Shown here: one piece after another, positions 11,263-23,993 of the stretch
Layout of the letters: the number at the start of each line of letters is the position of its first letter
How positions within the stretch are numbered: position 1 is the stretch's first letter
Source of the DNA: Anoplopoma fimbria
Lineage: Eukaryota > Chordata > Actinopteri > Perciformes > Anoplopomatidae
NCBI RefSeq assembly: GCF_027596085.1
Contig: NC_072462.1
Span: 20,421,921-20,485,920 of the forward strand
Length of the DNA: 64,000 bases
Reading direction: 5' to 3'
Made by a program: the position numbers and the translations under genes
Notes under the pieces: generated by a model
What the model was told of the DNA's origin: nothing
Databases searched by the model: none
Seen by the model: the letters and a program-made list of their open reading frames with translations, nothing else

Positions 11263-13438
11263 CCTAACAAGCACCTCTGTTGCGTTTTTGGTTTTAATTT
11301 ACAATGTTAATCAGGTATTTAAAACTACCTGTATAATGGGAGAAAATACGAACATCATTTTGTAGGAGTTGCCACATAACATTGTGTCTGTAACTATTCG
11401 TCTATGAAAATACCCGATGACAATACATAGTTATAAAGCCTCAGGATTGTGTTGATGCCATTGGGATTTGTGTCATCAATCCATCTCTCTGTAACTGGAA
11501 ATATATCAGCCAAAATAATTGTGCGTGTGCATGTCTGCGCTAAATGGTTGTGCATGTGCGTGTCAACAGCTTGACCCTAGGTACATTAATGACATCAATT
11601 AAAACAGCTTTAGTTACTGCTGCCTCAATTATGCCTGCCTCAACAGGGCTGCCTGCTTGACCCCACGCCATAAACACATGCAGGAAAGCAGGCGTACAAT
11701 CATACAAACACACAAACGAGGCTGAGACACACACATTAATGCACATACACACATAAATGCTGTTCTCCTGTCAACCTAATGAGCCTTTTAAAGCCTCATA
11801 GGGCCTGATAATGATCATGACGCAGGCTTTGTGAGCTATTATGACATACAAAGCTTAGGTCTGTGTGCGTGTTTGTGCCTTGATTTTCCAGTCATATTAA
11901 GCCTGAGAGGCAATGTCGCCAGTCACTTTCTCCTTCTTACCGCTAAAGCAGTCAACCGGTGCATGTGCACACCCGCATTTGTTCATTACTGTGGAAGTGA
12001 AAGCCCCTTCTTTGTTTCTACAGGGAGATCTCTCAGTTTGCATTTTGAACACTTTTGTGTGTGTCTTTGAAATAATGGAAACTCATTTTACATTTTCTTC
12101 CTCAGTATATCTACATCAAACAAGATGTGATTACAGCCATCTTTGGTTCACTGAAGCCTGTGTTGTACCACTGAGGTTGCCAAAAAAACCGTTTTATTCT
12201 GACTATATCATCCTACTTTTATCTTTTTCTCTTCATTCTGAAAGGCTTTAGAAAAAAAATGTTAGCACTCATTCAACTCAGCTTTTAAAAGAGGTTTGCG
12301 CCATAGGCGTTCATGTCTGTAATGTACCGGTAAACACAGTAGAAGAAGTTAAGGTTGCGTACCAGGAACAAAACAAGTCAGCTTGGCCATCTATATCCGA
12401 GAAGACGCCAACAGTAGAAACAGCTGATCAGTCATGTGAGGTAAATATTCGCTATGTCAGAATTTATTCGGCAAAGGCGTTTTCATATCCCATTAAGCGC
12501 ATCAACTCTTTTTCAACAGAGGTAACAAAAAATCTAAAGTGAACATACAACCTATTCCAAATTAGAGGATCACTTTTGTCGTTTTTCCAATGTGATACTT
12601 CAAAATGTGCACAAATATATATGAACACATTTTTCAGACACGATAACGGATAACAAAACACGTCAGAGGAGACAGCCTTGTAACTTTGTTTCTATATGGA
12701 GAAATACTTGATCATGTCTGTGAACATTACCTGTTAGAAATCAGTGCTTTTGAAAAGCTCCTTTTAATCTCAGCATTCACACAACAATGAGACACATGTC
12801 TGCTTTTTCAATTTCCGACACTTGACAGGAGGTTTGTGAAAACCTCAACCGCATAAGTGTGGACACGGCCTCAAATAAAGAGCCGATAAGCCATTGTGCG
12901 ATTCTCTATGCATAGCTCTCCCTCTTTTATTTTAATGAAAAAGAACACCATCTATCTCTTTATGTCACTCCCTCCATCTCCAGGCTCTCTTCCCTCAACC
13001 CATTTGTCCCTCAGCCAGGGACACCAATTACTTCTCCTCCCTTGCTATAAAGAGAAAAATACCTTCTCTCCACTATCTGCATCTCTTCTCCCCCCCCCAT
13101 TCCTGAGTTGCTCTCAGAGTTATTTGCCCCCGTTTCTGGAAAGGCGCCACATTCCCTCCATGGCCCAAACCCACAGCTATTAATTCTGCTAATGACAGAT
13201 AAATGAAGCATGGAGATGAGGAGGCTAGTGCAGAGCTTAACACACAGAGTGACAGACACACACACTTTATTGCACACCGAGGACAGGCATGCACATACAG
13301 AATATATATGCAAATGTGAAAAAAACACACGCACAGAGTTTACTCTTTTAACCGCTAATTGACTTTGATTGAGCACCATCTTTTTATTTCATCCCAACCA
13401 TGTCATGATAAGAGGCTCATCTGTACACAGTGAGCCAC
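11263..13438. other. Non-coding DNA; possible unnamed repeat near 12,290-12,660
   Basis: No gene is recognised. The block 12,290-12,660 (GACGCCAACAGTAGAAACAG, TTTATTCGGCAAAGGCG, CACTTTTGTCGTTTTTCCA) resembles a dispersed fish repeat I recall only loosely. There is no second copy in the window, so I do not name it. A poly-C run is at about 13,091-13,098. Confidence 0.4.

Positions 13439-13439
<1 letters not shown>

Positions 13440-13498
<59 letters not shown>
13440..13498. repeat. (TG)n microsatellite, about 29 units
   Basis: Uninterrupted alternating GT. It is likely polymorphic and can adopt left-handed DNA. The Cys/Val open frame across it is an artefact. Confidence 0.97.
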
Positions 13499-13499
<1 letters not shown>

Positions 13500-13501
<2 letters not shown>

Positions 13502-15170
13502 TATGTTGTCAAAGAGTGAATGGGAGAATGATGAGAGAGACGCTCTCAAGTTTGGGTTTACAGTTACTTCATAAGAGGATTATCCGACTTCCAGGGAAAA
13601 GGGAATCTAACCCGTGTTTTGATTAAGCTCATAGGGGGAGAGAGTAGCTGGTATTGTTGCAGCATCCTGAAACCTGAAGCATCAGCAGCTACAAGAAACT
13701 AAAAGTACAAAGGAAACGTGACGAGGGAACAGAATTCTGGAAAATAGGGAATATAGAGCAGAGTAGAATACAACTGGGTACAACAGAAAATGTGTAATCC
13801 TAATGGCTAAAGGACATCTTTTTTCGGATGGTATAATATGCCTGAAAAGACAGTAGGATTAAAAAATCCTAACTGTTTACCCTTTTCTTAAGCCTTTAGG
13901 GGAATCATTTGTATCCTTACAGCCTTATTTGAACAGATGTAAGCTCTCCAAATACTTTGTTCAAAATGATATATACATTATTTAACATTCACAGCTCACA
14001 TAAATCAAACAGTACTTTTTTTTTTCTCTCATTACCATACATTACGATAATGAAGTATATTACAGCGCTGAGTGTTTTGCATATAATGGGGATGTTCTTA
14101 ATTGGGCTAATGACTGTTTCACTAAAGCAGATGAAAAGGTCAACACTCCACTTTGACTTCAAAACTCCGCATGGCACTTTCAAACCGCCGCCTAGCTAAC
14201 TGTGAAATATATTCAGCCTGTAGATTATCATTTTAATTAATCTTGCTTACTTGGTCGTGTAATTTAAACATTTGCTGGATGGGGAGAGGAGGAGGGAGAT
14301 AGAGGATGGTGGGATGTGGGGTGTGACAGGGAGAAGAAGGAGGGAAGCTTTGTGTCATTTGGTCGGTGTGTGTCTGCAGGCGGGCAACTGTGTTTGCAAA
14401 TTAGTATCACCTTCACAGAAATGATGCTATTCTCTACCTGAAAATGACAAAGAATTTCAACCCATGCTTTGCGGAGTAAATGGCAAAACTGAGGATATAA
14501 CGGGATAACAATTACCTGTTGTTGCAGGGAACGGATTTTACTCCCCTCTCATTTAAAATATCCAACCTTGTTGCTTTTTTTTAGACCCAATAATGTTTTT
14601 TATTTTTTTGCTTTCTACAATATGGCTCACTGGAATTACTTTGACCTGCAATATCTACCTTTAGCAACTACATTATGGTTAATATTAGGGAATCAAATAA
14701 TCTATGGATAAGGTATACATGTTTAGGGTTACAGAACTACAAAACCCTGTTATGGTTTGAGAACGATTGTGAGTGTTAAAAAATAAAAATTGAATTTGAA
14801 TTGATCCTGTCCACTACCATGAACTTGTCTTTAACCTTGCTACATATAGGCCACTCTATGACCTCCACTGGAAACTGGAATTTGGCAGTTAAAGCTTGAG
14901 GTGCAGAATTGTGAATTGGAGACTATTTCCTATCTTTGTTCAAGAGCATGTTCTTTCAATTTGGGAGCATGGCTTGTTGATTTTACTTCATATTTTGTAA
15001 TGCTCACCTTCGAAACCCTGTCCTCACACTCAAATTGCCCCTGCTTTCTGCTCAACCTGAATGTTTGCACTCAGATATTCCATTGCTTGCACGGATGTCC
15101 TTCCCTCTAGCTTTAGCCCTTCTCCTCATACTTGGGCTACTTCTGTGTGCTCGGGAAACTTCTGCTTATG
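13500..15170. other. Non-coding DNA with a regulatory-looking block at 14,040-14,280
   Basis: The block 14,040-14,280 is complex, low in repeats and carries POU-like (TTTTGCATAT, near 14,075) and homeodomain-like (TTAATTAA, 14233-14240) motifs. Nothing coding was seen. The remainder is AT-rich with a G/A-rich patch at 14,280-14,345. Confidence 0.4.
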
Positions 15171-15239
15171 TTACACCCTGAAAAGGGGAGAAATCAATAA
15201 AGGTGCTCGGACACGATGCTTTCTCTGTGGCAGAGACAG

Positions 15240-15530
15240 GGCGGCTGTGGCGTAGTGGAGAGCAAGGTAGTTCTCCATTCAGAGGATCAGTGGTTCGATA
15301 CCCGGCTTCGGCAGTCGATGTGTCCCTGGGCAAGACACTTAACCCCAAGTTGCTCCTGAAGGCTTGCCATCGGTGTGGACTGGATGATGAATGTTAGTTA
15401 GAGTCTGATGGTGGCACCTTGATGGTAGCCTGTCATCAGTGTGTGAATGGGTGAATGATATGTAATATACTACTGACTGTAAGTCGCTTTGGATAAAAGC
15501 GTCTGCTAAATGACTGTAATGTAATGTAAT
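15240..15530 (+). mobile_element. tRNA-headed SINE with L2-type 3' tail, copy 1
   Basis: The head carries RNA polymerase III promoter boxes: A box TGGCGTAGTGG (15248-15258) and B box GGTTCGATACC (15292-15302). The body is followed by the tail GTCGCTTTGGATAAAAGCG, CTGCTAAATGAC and a (TGTAA)n-like end. That tail is the type shared with L2-clade LINEs of fish (UnaL2/UnaSINE-like), whose stem-loop recruits the LINE reverse transcriptase. Copy 2 on the minus strand at 52,851-53,147 differs by about five substitutions and two small gaps, so both are young. Right flank GGCAGCTTC matches left flank GTGGCAG, suggesting a short target duplication GGCAG. The element is non-coding. Confidence 0.9.
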
Positions 15531-17990
15531 GGCAGCTTCATTGAGAATTGTGCATTGTTTTCAACGTATTCACATAGGTACAAAAGTAAACACACAAACG
15601 CATTAGTAGTAAATCATACCCATACTTCAAACGTTATACTTTGAATGCGTGTCTTACTGAGGTAAAACTCAATCCGCTCCGTGGCGGCCACTGACGAAGC
15701 AGGGTTTAGCTAGCTGCTTAGCAGTATACAAATGAACAGTCTTAAAATTACAATAACGCTGCCAAAAACACTCAACATTCAGTCAGCATGTCAACAAAAC
15801 AACTTATATACTATTACAAAGTTCCAGAGCAGAAATACTCATTTAGCACCTGAAAAGGGGACGATGCTTCCTCTGTGGCAGCTTCGTGGCCGTGAGCTCC
15901 CCCTTCCGGCCGCTGCAGGCAATGACTAATCAATCCCCCAGTGTCCTCTCTCAAAAAGGCTCAACAAGTCGATCATAGATTAACTACTAAATTTACCCTG
16001 TTAACCTTTTTAACATTTTCTAATAAAAATCAATCTATCACACTTACAGATTTCTCCTCTGCTGTTGGACTGTTTTGTGTAACAAAAGAATGTCAGGTCT
16101 TGTCTTGACCAATGAAATGATCTGTGCCTTATGGCGGGTGCGATCGCTTTACTAGAGCATCCCTCTAGTATAAATATATATTATTTCTTTATATGTGTAA
16201 ATAATCTACCATCTGCAGATAACACCATGCCCATGTATGAAAATCCTAATTATCTAAGTAAATAAGAATGTCACCAAATGGCTAAATGACTCCTGTGCTA
16301 CTCTGAATGGTGAAAAAATATTTTTTATGACAAAACAAAAAAGGTATCTGTGGTTGTCGCAGGACTTAAACAAATCAATGATTTGAATAGCTACCTGCCT
16401 GTCTACCTATTAGCCTGTCTGCCTGGTTGCGCGTATTCTGCCCATTCACTCATCGCTCTTCACCAGAGTTTTTCACAAGCTGCTAGCTTGACAGCTGACA
16501 GTTCCAACAATAGCCATGTTTACGTTCATTATGATATGTTTACATTCAAATTGATAATTTTGGGCGAGGGGCTCTGGATGGAGGCCTGAAGAGACATGCT
16601 GTCAGGTAAGTGTGTCACAGTCATTCCAGTGAGCCAGCATGAACAATACCAGGGCCCTGGCCCACCTTAATGAAACTGGTCCATAATGAATGTTATTAAT
16701 TACACCTGTGTTTACACTGCAATGACATGTCAAAACGGCTGCTATGGAAAGGGCCTATTGTATTTTTTCAAAACTTTAACAAATCGAAAGATGATTGATT
16801 AACCAATGTCGGGGATACAACGGAGTTGCATTGAGAGGGTCCCACACACAATTTATACAATATCATGTCGCTCATATATATAATTTTACTGGCAAAATGA
16901 CTTATTGCACTTCTGATAGTTTCCAAAAAACAGTTGCTGAGCATTACGGTCTCTCTTCAAAATTGATTTGTCCTTTTGTAACAAACCTTTCCTCACATAT
17001 CTGTCACTAGTTATAGAATTGTTCGAGTTTTAGCAGTCCTGCAGTTTTTCATTACAATCCTGATATGTTTTGAAAACCTGCTGTGAGCCTTATTTGTCAG
17101 AATTTTGTAAATGCCGAAAGTGGCAATTACATGACCAGGTGTCAGTTGATGATTGAAGTAATTTTATCTCTTTCTTAGCAGGTAGCTACAAAATGAAGCA
17201 TAGTCAGCCAGTAGCATGAATTAATCTCATATTGAGGTGGAGGCTAATACAAAGATACTAAAATGTTTCACCACACACTTGAGAAAAGAGTGCTATCTCA
17301 CCCTCAAGTTGCAATTATCGTGTTTATCGAGTATTATCCCTCACCCCCACCCTTTGCTTCTGTCCATTTCTGAATTGTTGTTTTCACCTTCACAGCAGGG
17401 CTGAGATAGAAAAGAGAACATTTGTTTTCCCATTGCTGGGTAGGAGCCACCATTGATATATGCCTACCCTGCAGTGAATGATCATATAAAACCTCATGCC
17501 AGACAAATTCTATATATAATTTACATTCCCCCATTCTACCCGTATGTATCAAATAGGTCTAAAGGCAGAACATTTTGCCCGGAAACAACACACTGGTAGT
17601 ACTTGATGGATGCTGCAATATACTTATTCCCATGCAGCTTTTATCAACCCATGCTCTCTGAGTCCTGCTGTGTATGTTGCTGCTGTCTGACAGCAAATGT
17701 GTCCCAGTTGGAAGTCACAGGGGGGGACAGACCATGACTGACGCCTTGCATCCAAGCACTGTTGGTACCTCAGATAAATTATCCAACCTGCTCTCACTCC
17801 CAACTTGTCAAAAAATGAATGATATCAGGTCAGTTTTCGTCAGAGTCTGACACCAATGCTCATTTAGCGTGTCTATGCGACGCACCCACCTGCAACAGCA
17901 GCAGACCGCTCTTTATTTCCAGTGCGACACTAAAAGTAATGTTGACATGTTTTCACGTCCGTTGTGAGTCATCAGTCTCGTGACGCACTT
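15531..17990. other. Non-coding DNA; partial duplicate of the SINE insertion site at 15,849-15,885
   Basis: The segment 15849-15885 (CCTGAAAAGGGG, then ACGATGCTTCCTCTGTGGCAG) repeats the sequence left of the SINE (15177-15188 and 15213-15233) and continues with GCTTC as in the SINE's right flank. No gene or other repeat family was recognised in the remainder. Confidence 0.5.
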
Positions 17991-17996
17991 TAATTG

Positions 17997-18127
17997 CTAG
18001 TCACAGGTATTGTTTTTCACTCACTAGTCATGTGATTCGCTTGACAGTCGCTAGTCACGAAAGTCAATACTCACTCGCTAGTCACGTGACTCGAGTGAGT
18101 CGCTAGTAACATGAGTTGTTGGTCAAG
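17997..18127. repeat. Degenerate 27-bp minisatellite containing CACGTG
   Basis: CTAG recurs at 17997, 18024, 18051, 18078 and 18103, giving periods of 27, 27, 27 and 25 bp. Each unit begins CTAGTCAC, or CTAGTCAT/CTAGTAAC. The fourth unit contains the perfect palindrome GTCACGTGAC (18081-18090) followed by CTCGAG. The other units carry decayed forms. It is a small, diverged tandem array of about five units. Confidence 0.8.
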
Positions 18128-20160
18128 TTAACTTCAACCTAGCTCTTTTCCTATTCCTAACTAAGTGGATTTTTTGCCTAAACCTAACTTTCTGTGAAGA
18201 TGGAAGTTTATTTTAAAAAGACACTATGCATGTAACAAGCGTATATGGATATTGGATATGCAGTCATTTACAAGTCAAAAGCTGATGTTAGAGGGATACA
18301 AAGCATCTCATTTTGAAGCTTAGGGCCACTGACCAAGCTGCGTATCTGACGAATTGGTGTGAGCATGTTTAGAAATTTGCTATTTGTAACGCTGAGATGT
18401 ATTTTCTTTTCCATTTCAAAGTTATATTGTCCACACATACAGTCCTTGTACTTGTTACTCGCGCCGAGCTGTGCAGCAATCCCTCTTGCCACTCATGTTC
18501 TTCCCCCATGGGGTTATACAAACGAGAAAAGGCAACAATCAATACTTGCTGAAGGAGGGGTCAATCCCACCTTCTCTCAAGAATGCAGCTTATGGATGTG
18601 CAATGGCAGTGTCAGTGACTGTAACGGCTGTTTGTACAATTTTAGCCAACTGATTTTCCTCCTGGGCCACAGCGCTGCTGAACCTGAGAGGATCTATAAA
18701 GCTGAGTATGAATTCAATTACACTTCAGAGTGAAACACTGTGAAAAGCTCCACAACTACTTAAATACTAATATAATCGGATCATTGCTACATATCGGTTA
18801 AAATGTCACAGTCCTTTATTTTTCCCACGCAGACGCAGTAGTAGATAGATACTAGAGTGCCTGGTTCTGGTAGTTTTCTTCTTTTTGTGGCACTTATACT
18901 ACATCTATTTTCTGGCCGATCCACATCCGGTCATACTGTCTGCACCTGAAGAAAGTGATGAATACATTTGTATAAATAGGCATATAGGCTTATCTATTCT
19001 CTAAGACAAACTTTAATTATAAAATGTTCAAGAAACATAAAAAAAATAAGTTTTAGATAACAAAACCGACATCTGTAAATACAACCGATTCCCCAGTTAT
19101 CCTTCTTACTCTGAGCAACAAATACAATACCACCAACTATCCAATTGCCTGGGATTTATAACGGTAACCTGGTCTATCACATGTATATAAATACCCAATT
19201 GAAGTTAAAAGATATTCCATATTACATGAGCTTGAAGCTGGATGCATTTTTAAATATTATTTCAAAGCATTCCGTTACAAACCCAGTCACCTTTATTAAG
19301 CCATACATCTAAAGGTTTTATTTAAAATAAGGCAGTTTTATCATTCAGAGCCATTATTCCACTTGATTAATACCTTTCCCAGTCCTTAAATCATTCTTTC
19401 TTCGTTTAATCCTTTAATTGATAACTTTTATGCCACAAAGTAATATAAGATATAAATGGTGGTGCTAATGACTAAATATTAATTACTAATAGTATTAATA
19501 AATCTGTATGTATGTCATTTTTTTAAATAATAATGGTTGCTGACATGTACTGCTGCAAATCACTTTTGAAAGAAAATGCATTTTATCTCATGTGGCTTCC
19601 CTGTCTGTATTGAGAAGGAATTAAAATGAAATGTAGTGTGCAATCCATTATTCGGAAACCTTGTGAGCCAGAGAGTTTGGGCCACTTTGGGTCAGTCGGC
19701 TTAAAAGGCAGGGCACAATCTCCGTGGCATTTTTCCATTTTCATGATTTCCCCTTTCCCTCTGCTTTTCAGACATTAGATTAACCTCAATAACTTGAAGT
19801 AATATGTTTCAGTTATTAGTACAAGGAAGTGCCAGCCATCTTCTGCAAACTGCTATATTATTACAAGCAGAGCAGACGATTGTGTTCCCAACACAATTTT
19901 GTAAATGATGTTTAATGGAAACTAACTCTGAAATGCAGGTTAGGTTTCGTGGACACATTGTATAGATGATGCTTCTCCACAGAGAAAAAAATGGTTTAGT
20001 TTTGAGGTTTTCTCCTCCACAAAACAAATGAATCTCAGCAAAGCACATTCTCAGTTTTTATGGAATGTTATCTACATTAAAGATTTCAATTACCATAACA
20101 TAAAGTCCATTGATACCCGAATATCCAGCACCTCAAGCGATAAGTGTGTATGTTCACGTC
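18128..20160. other. Non-coding AT-rich DNA
   Basis: A short phrase at about 18,130-18,200 (CCTAACTAAGTGG, GCCTAAACCTAACTT) resembles fish dispersed-repeat text. Open frames at 18,359-18,733 show no protein features. Nothing else was recognised. Confidence 0.5.
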
Positions 20161-20164
20161 ATAA

Positions 20165-20340
20165 AACTACTTGATTAGGTTTAGGTAAAGATTGTGGGAC
20201 TTATAATGAGACGATAAGGAAACGTTGACTTTTAGTTTCACCCAGGATATCAACAGCAGCCCCCTGGGTGAAAGTCCTATGTTTGTTTACCTGACTTCCT
20301 CCCTACGTGGACTTTCCTGCTCTTTATGCTACATCACCGG
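20165..20340. repeat. Dispersed repeat, copy 2 (diverged), with internal hairpin
   Basis: The segment 20262-20288 aligns with 2178-2204 of copy 1. Just upstream, TTTCACCCAGG (20236-20246) and CCTGGGTGAAA (20263-20273) form a perfect 11-bp inverted repeat around a 16-nt loop. No coding capacity was seen. Confidence 0.5.
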
Positions 20341-23300
20341 ACTTCCTTAGCCGGAGCCCTGCACATCCTGACTCACAATGGCATGGGTTATGTACCAATA
20401 AAATCGCATTACTAACTACAAACAGTGAGTGAGGACAGCCTGACCTGCAAGCCTGCGATATGTGCCTTAAAATCAAACCCCAAAAGTGTATTTCTACCCC
20501 CTACTATATAGCATTACAAAGATTAAATGTGACACAGCAACAACAAGGGTCGAAGCAGTGAGCTGATTTGACGCCACAAAGATACTCTTCAGGGGGATGC
20601 GGATTTTCCAGTCTACAAACATTGTCAACAAATTGCTTTACTTGCAAGCTTTAGACAATGTGGAGGAATCTTTCAACTTTTCGTCCCCCTAATGTCTGAA
20701 AAAGTAACAATTTGTGTTGCTAATTTTAACACAGTAGCGGAACAGCAGTTCAGCAGTATACTAGGGCAGCAAGCATACAAGAAATGTGAGATCTCAACAA
20801 CGGCTATCATAATTTATCATGGACAATGGAAACAGCACAAAAAAACCAAGGAGTCTAGTATTGTACCGTTTTTTAATGGGATGTAGTGTTGGATTGTGGT
20901 TGCCATGTTTCACTCACTTTTAATGAGAAAGTGCCAAAGTTACATGAAGTACAAAAATACAAAAGCACAGCACAGGTTCTCGTAAACAGGGCTGAAAGAA
21001 CACAGATGTTTAAGTTAAGTCAAACTAGTAATCAATAATCTGATACGCAGTACAAAAGATTCACAACATACCAAGTAAAATGGCCTATTCAGAATAATGT
21101 ATAACATGATGTTGGATTATAATTATTGATGCATATCAAATCTGCTATCACACCAGCCTAAATAAACCAAATTGTCGCACAAATGAGTTTTTTTGACACT
21201 ACATACAGGTTAGATGAAAGCACCTTAACAGAGTACATGCCATGCCGCCTAGGGTTGATATAATAAATCCTAAGTAACTATTTCCTTTTTCCAAATGCTA
21301 ACACAAAAGTGTGTAATAAGAAGACATAAGTCAAACAGTAATTTATCAAACTCTGCTGCTTGCCTTATTCATAACAGAGGAACTAATAGTTGGAAACATG
21401 ATTTTGACAGGATAATACCTTTGAAACTGATGCTGAATGACAGAAGACATTCTGTGGAAATAACAGTCTTTCCGTTTGTGATTTTGATCTGGATTTGGCA
21501 AGATATTTAGTTTGATGAGACGCATATGAAATGTGTTACGTAGCCCCAGAGTCGCTCTCCCTGTAGAGTTGAAGCTGAGTATATACAGACTCCCTCTCTC
21601 AAACACACACAAAGACACACACACAAACTTAAATACACGTTCGAAGCAAACACACCACACCACGCTCACAACTTTATCTCTCACGTTCACAAACACAAAT
21701 GTGTCTCTTCTGCTTCCTCCCTTTCTTTAATCATATTCATGACTCTATGAAAAAAATCACAAGAGCATTTTCGTCACTGCGTGTCCTTTTCAAATGCAAA
21801 GCCCCCTGTCCCCCATTCAAGGCATGTTTATGATGAGATAAGTCAGAGCACACAACAGCACGGAACACAAAAAAAATATATAATGTTCCCCCATCTGTGC
21901 TCATTTTATACTAAATATGAATTGGCCAAAGAGTCCACCAGTGGAAGCGTTTGTGGTGTCTGCAGGGCTATGCTATTTGATTTGGACACAAGCTTTTGGC
22001 AGCCAGGAGTTTGTACTGTAAACGAGAGTTTTGGCTGCAGCGGCCAGCAAACGAAAATTGGATGAGTTTCCTTCTTCTCCCTCATTCTCTCCCTCTTGGC
22101 ACCCGACTAATGGTGGGTTTAGTTTTCAAAACATGTTTCATCTTGTTTCGGGAACATGTTGACTCTTGAGGCAGTGAGAAAGCGCAGAAAAGCAGAATGA
22201 TAAGAAAAGCCAATTCATCATGGGCACTTGGTCCACTACTGCATTAATTAGCATGGTAACTGTATGCAAATTCTGAAAACAGGTGACACAGCGTCACCTT
22301 TTTCAACAACAATTTGATAGGATTGACACTAGTGCAGGACCGTTTTAACAACTCGTTGTGTGCTTCTTTTTTTTATACAATCCAATATTTATTTTACAAT
22401 GTAACGTATCTGACAGAAGAAAAACTTGAGTTTCATATTTTATTTTGTCTAAGTAGGGAGATTGTTATCCGATCCATCCGTCGAAACTATCAAACAAAGA
22501 AAAAAACATTTGGGGCTATATAATACAATTAGTATAAATTAACTTTATTTGGAATTGACCAGTTAGTCAATGATAATAATAACTGTATACAGCACAAGAG
22601 AATAGATCATACTGAGATCAAATACAAGACATAAATAAGTCCTTAGTTTATTCAATTTGATGTAAGACCGCAATAAAGTCTGGAGAGAAAGTTATTATTT
22701 CTGAAAGGAGCAATATACGAGATTGATAGCATTTCTATTTACTCTCAACAATTATCAACATGGTGACTGCTGAGTCAGCGGTTTGCAGCTAACGATGATA
22801 ACTCTGTAAACTACAGTAAAGTGCTGTCGGATCTATCTAGAACCCTGCCCTTTCTTGCCCATCTCTCAGCAATCTAAAATGATTGCAGAGAAGCTAATCT
22901 ACTGCAGACTTTTTAATTTGCTTTGATTGTAATGCCACAGCGCCTCATTAACCTCCTATCAGCTTTTTCAGAGCACAAACAACCTTCCTATCAAACTTTT
23001 GGGCCGCAGCAGTTCACTGACTTTGGGCTATACTCTTACCCCTTTGCAGCAGTGACTCTATAAAAGTTTTATGGTAAAGTTTAGTCACTGCTGAGACATA
23101 GAATAGTCAGGAATCATTTGACTTAAATTTTTTTTGAAGATTTGTCTAAAATAAACTTCCACTTCTGCATTCACTCAGGAAACAGCGGCCACAGCTCTTC
23201 CCAATTGTCAAGTTTAAACATAATTATTACTGTAGTGCAACGCAAAATAGCTACATATGATTTTGCATCAGCAAAACTTTGGCATTGGTCAACTGGCACG

Positions 23301-23690
23301 CACCAGCCAGTTATTACTGGAGACACACAGGCATTGACTGTCCTCAGCTGTTTTTTTGTTTTTTTTAATACGACTGCAAGGTTGCCGTTGAACTGACATC
23401 TGATTCACACACTGGCTTATATAATATGATTAATACTGGTGTTATATGATATTTTAAATCATCAAACTTTGCTTTTTTTTCTTTGATCATGGTAATCTTT
23501 ATGACACAAGGCATGCCTTAAGGACAGCGATTTTTTTCAAACCTTCCAATTTCCTCCTGTTGACAAGGATTGAGCCAACAGGGTATATTATATTTGTAAT
23601 TGAAATGCTCTAGCTTTATTCATAATTTTGGAATACATTCTCCGGGATTGGGCCACAAACATATTTGAAATTGTCTTGCTTTATGACCGC
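20341..23690. other. Non-coding DNA with a regulatory-looking block at 22,080-22,310
   Basis: The block 22,080-22,310 has balanced composition and contains a homeodomain-type ATTAATTA (22243-22250) 14 bp before a perfect octamer ATGCAAAT (22264-22271). No exon was recognised. Short imperfect AC text lies at 21,600-21,700. Confidence 0.45.
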
Positions 23691-23993
23691 CAAGACAGTT
23701 TGACAGACCCTTTGGGTTTTTATAATGCAAATTACTCTGTTTGAATAAAATAAACAAGCCTTCCAGCCCACTGCTTTTGCTAAATGCATGTTTTTTAAGT
23801 TGTTTGAAGCCCAGAAGGTACAAAAATAAAACGTGCAAGATCTCTGAACATTTTTTCCTCTGACCGCAACAGCAGTCATATAGACCACAGTTGCTATATT
23901 CAACATTATCACTATATAAAGTCCATTTTTAATCTCACATTCTTCATATAGCTCCATGCGTTTGAGATCAGAGCTGCCACACAGCTAGGAACT
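23691..23993 (+). repeat. Unnamed interspersed repeat family, copy 1 (5' part)
   Basis: It aligns through most of its length with 35,618-35,905. Shared phrases in order include AATGCAAATTACT/AATGCAAATAACT, GAAGCCCAGAAGG, AATAAAAC, TAGACC[A/G]CAGTTGC and GAGATC[A/G]GAGCT, then AGCTAGGAAC. Copy 1 lacks the 3' part present in copies 2 and 3. No terminal inverted repeat, poly-A tail or protein was recognised. Confidence 0.75.

Noticed and set aside
15240..15310. Possible tRNA gene (A and B boxes present)
   Set aside because: The boxes belong to the SINE head; the sequence does not close into a tRNA cloverleaf and continues into the SINE body.
18081..18090. GTCACGTGAC as a functional TFEB-type site
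   Set aside because: It is one unit of a decaying 27-bp minisatellite; functional use is unsupported. Kept only as a finding about the array.
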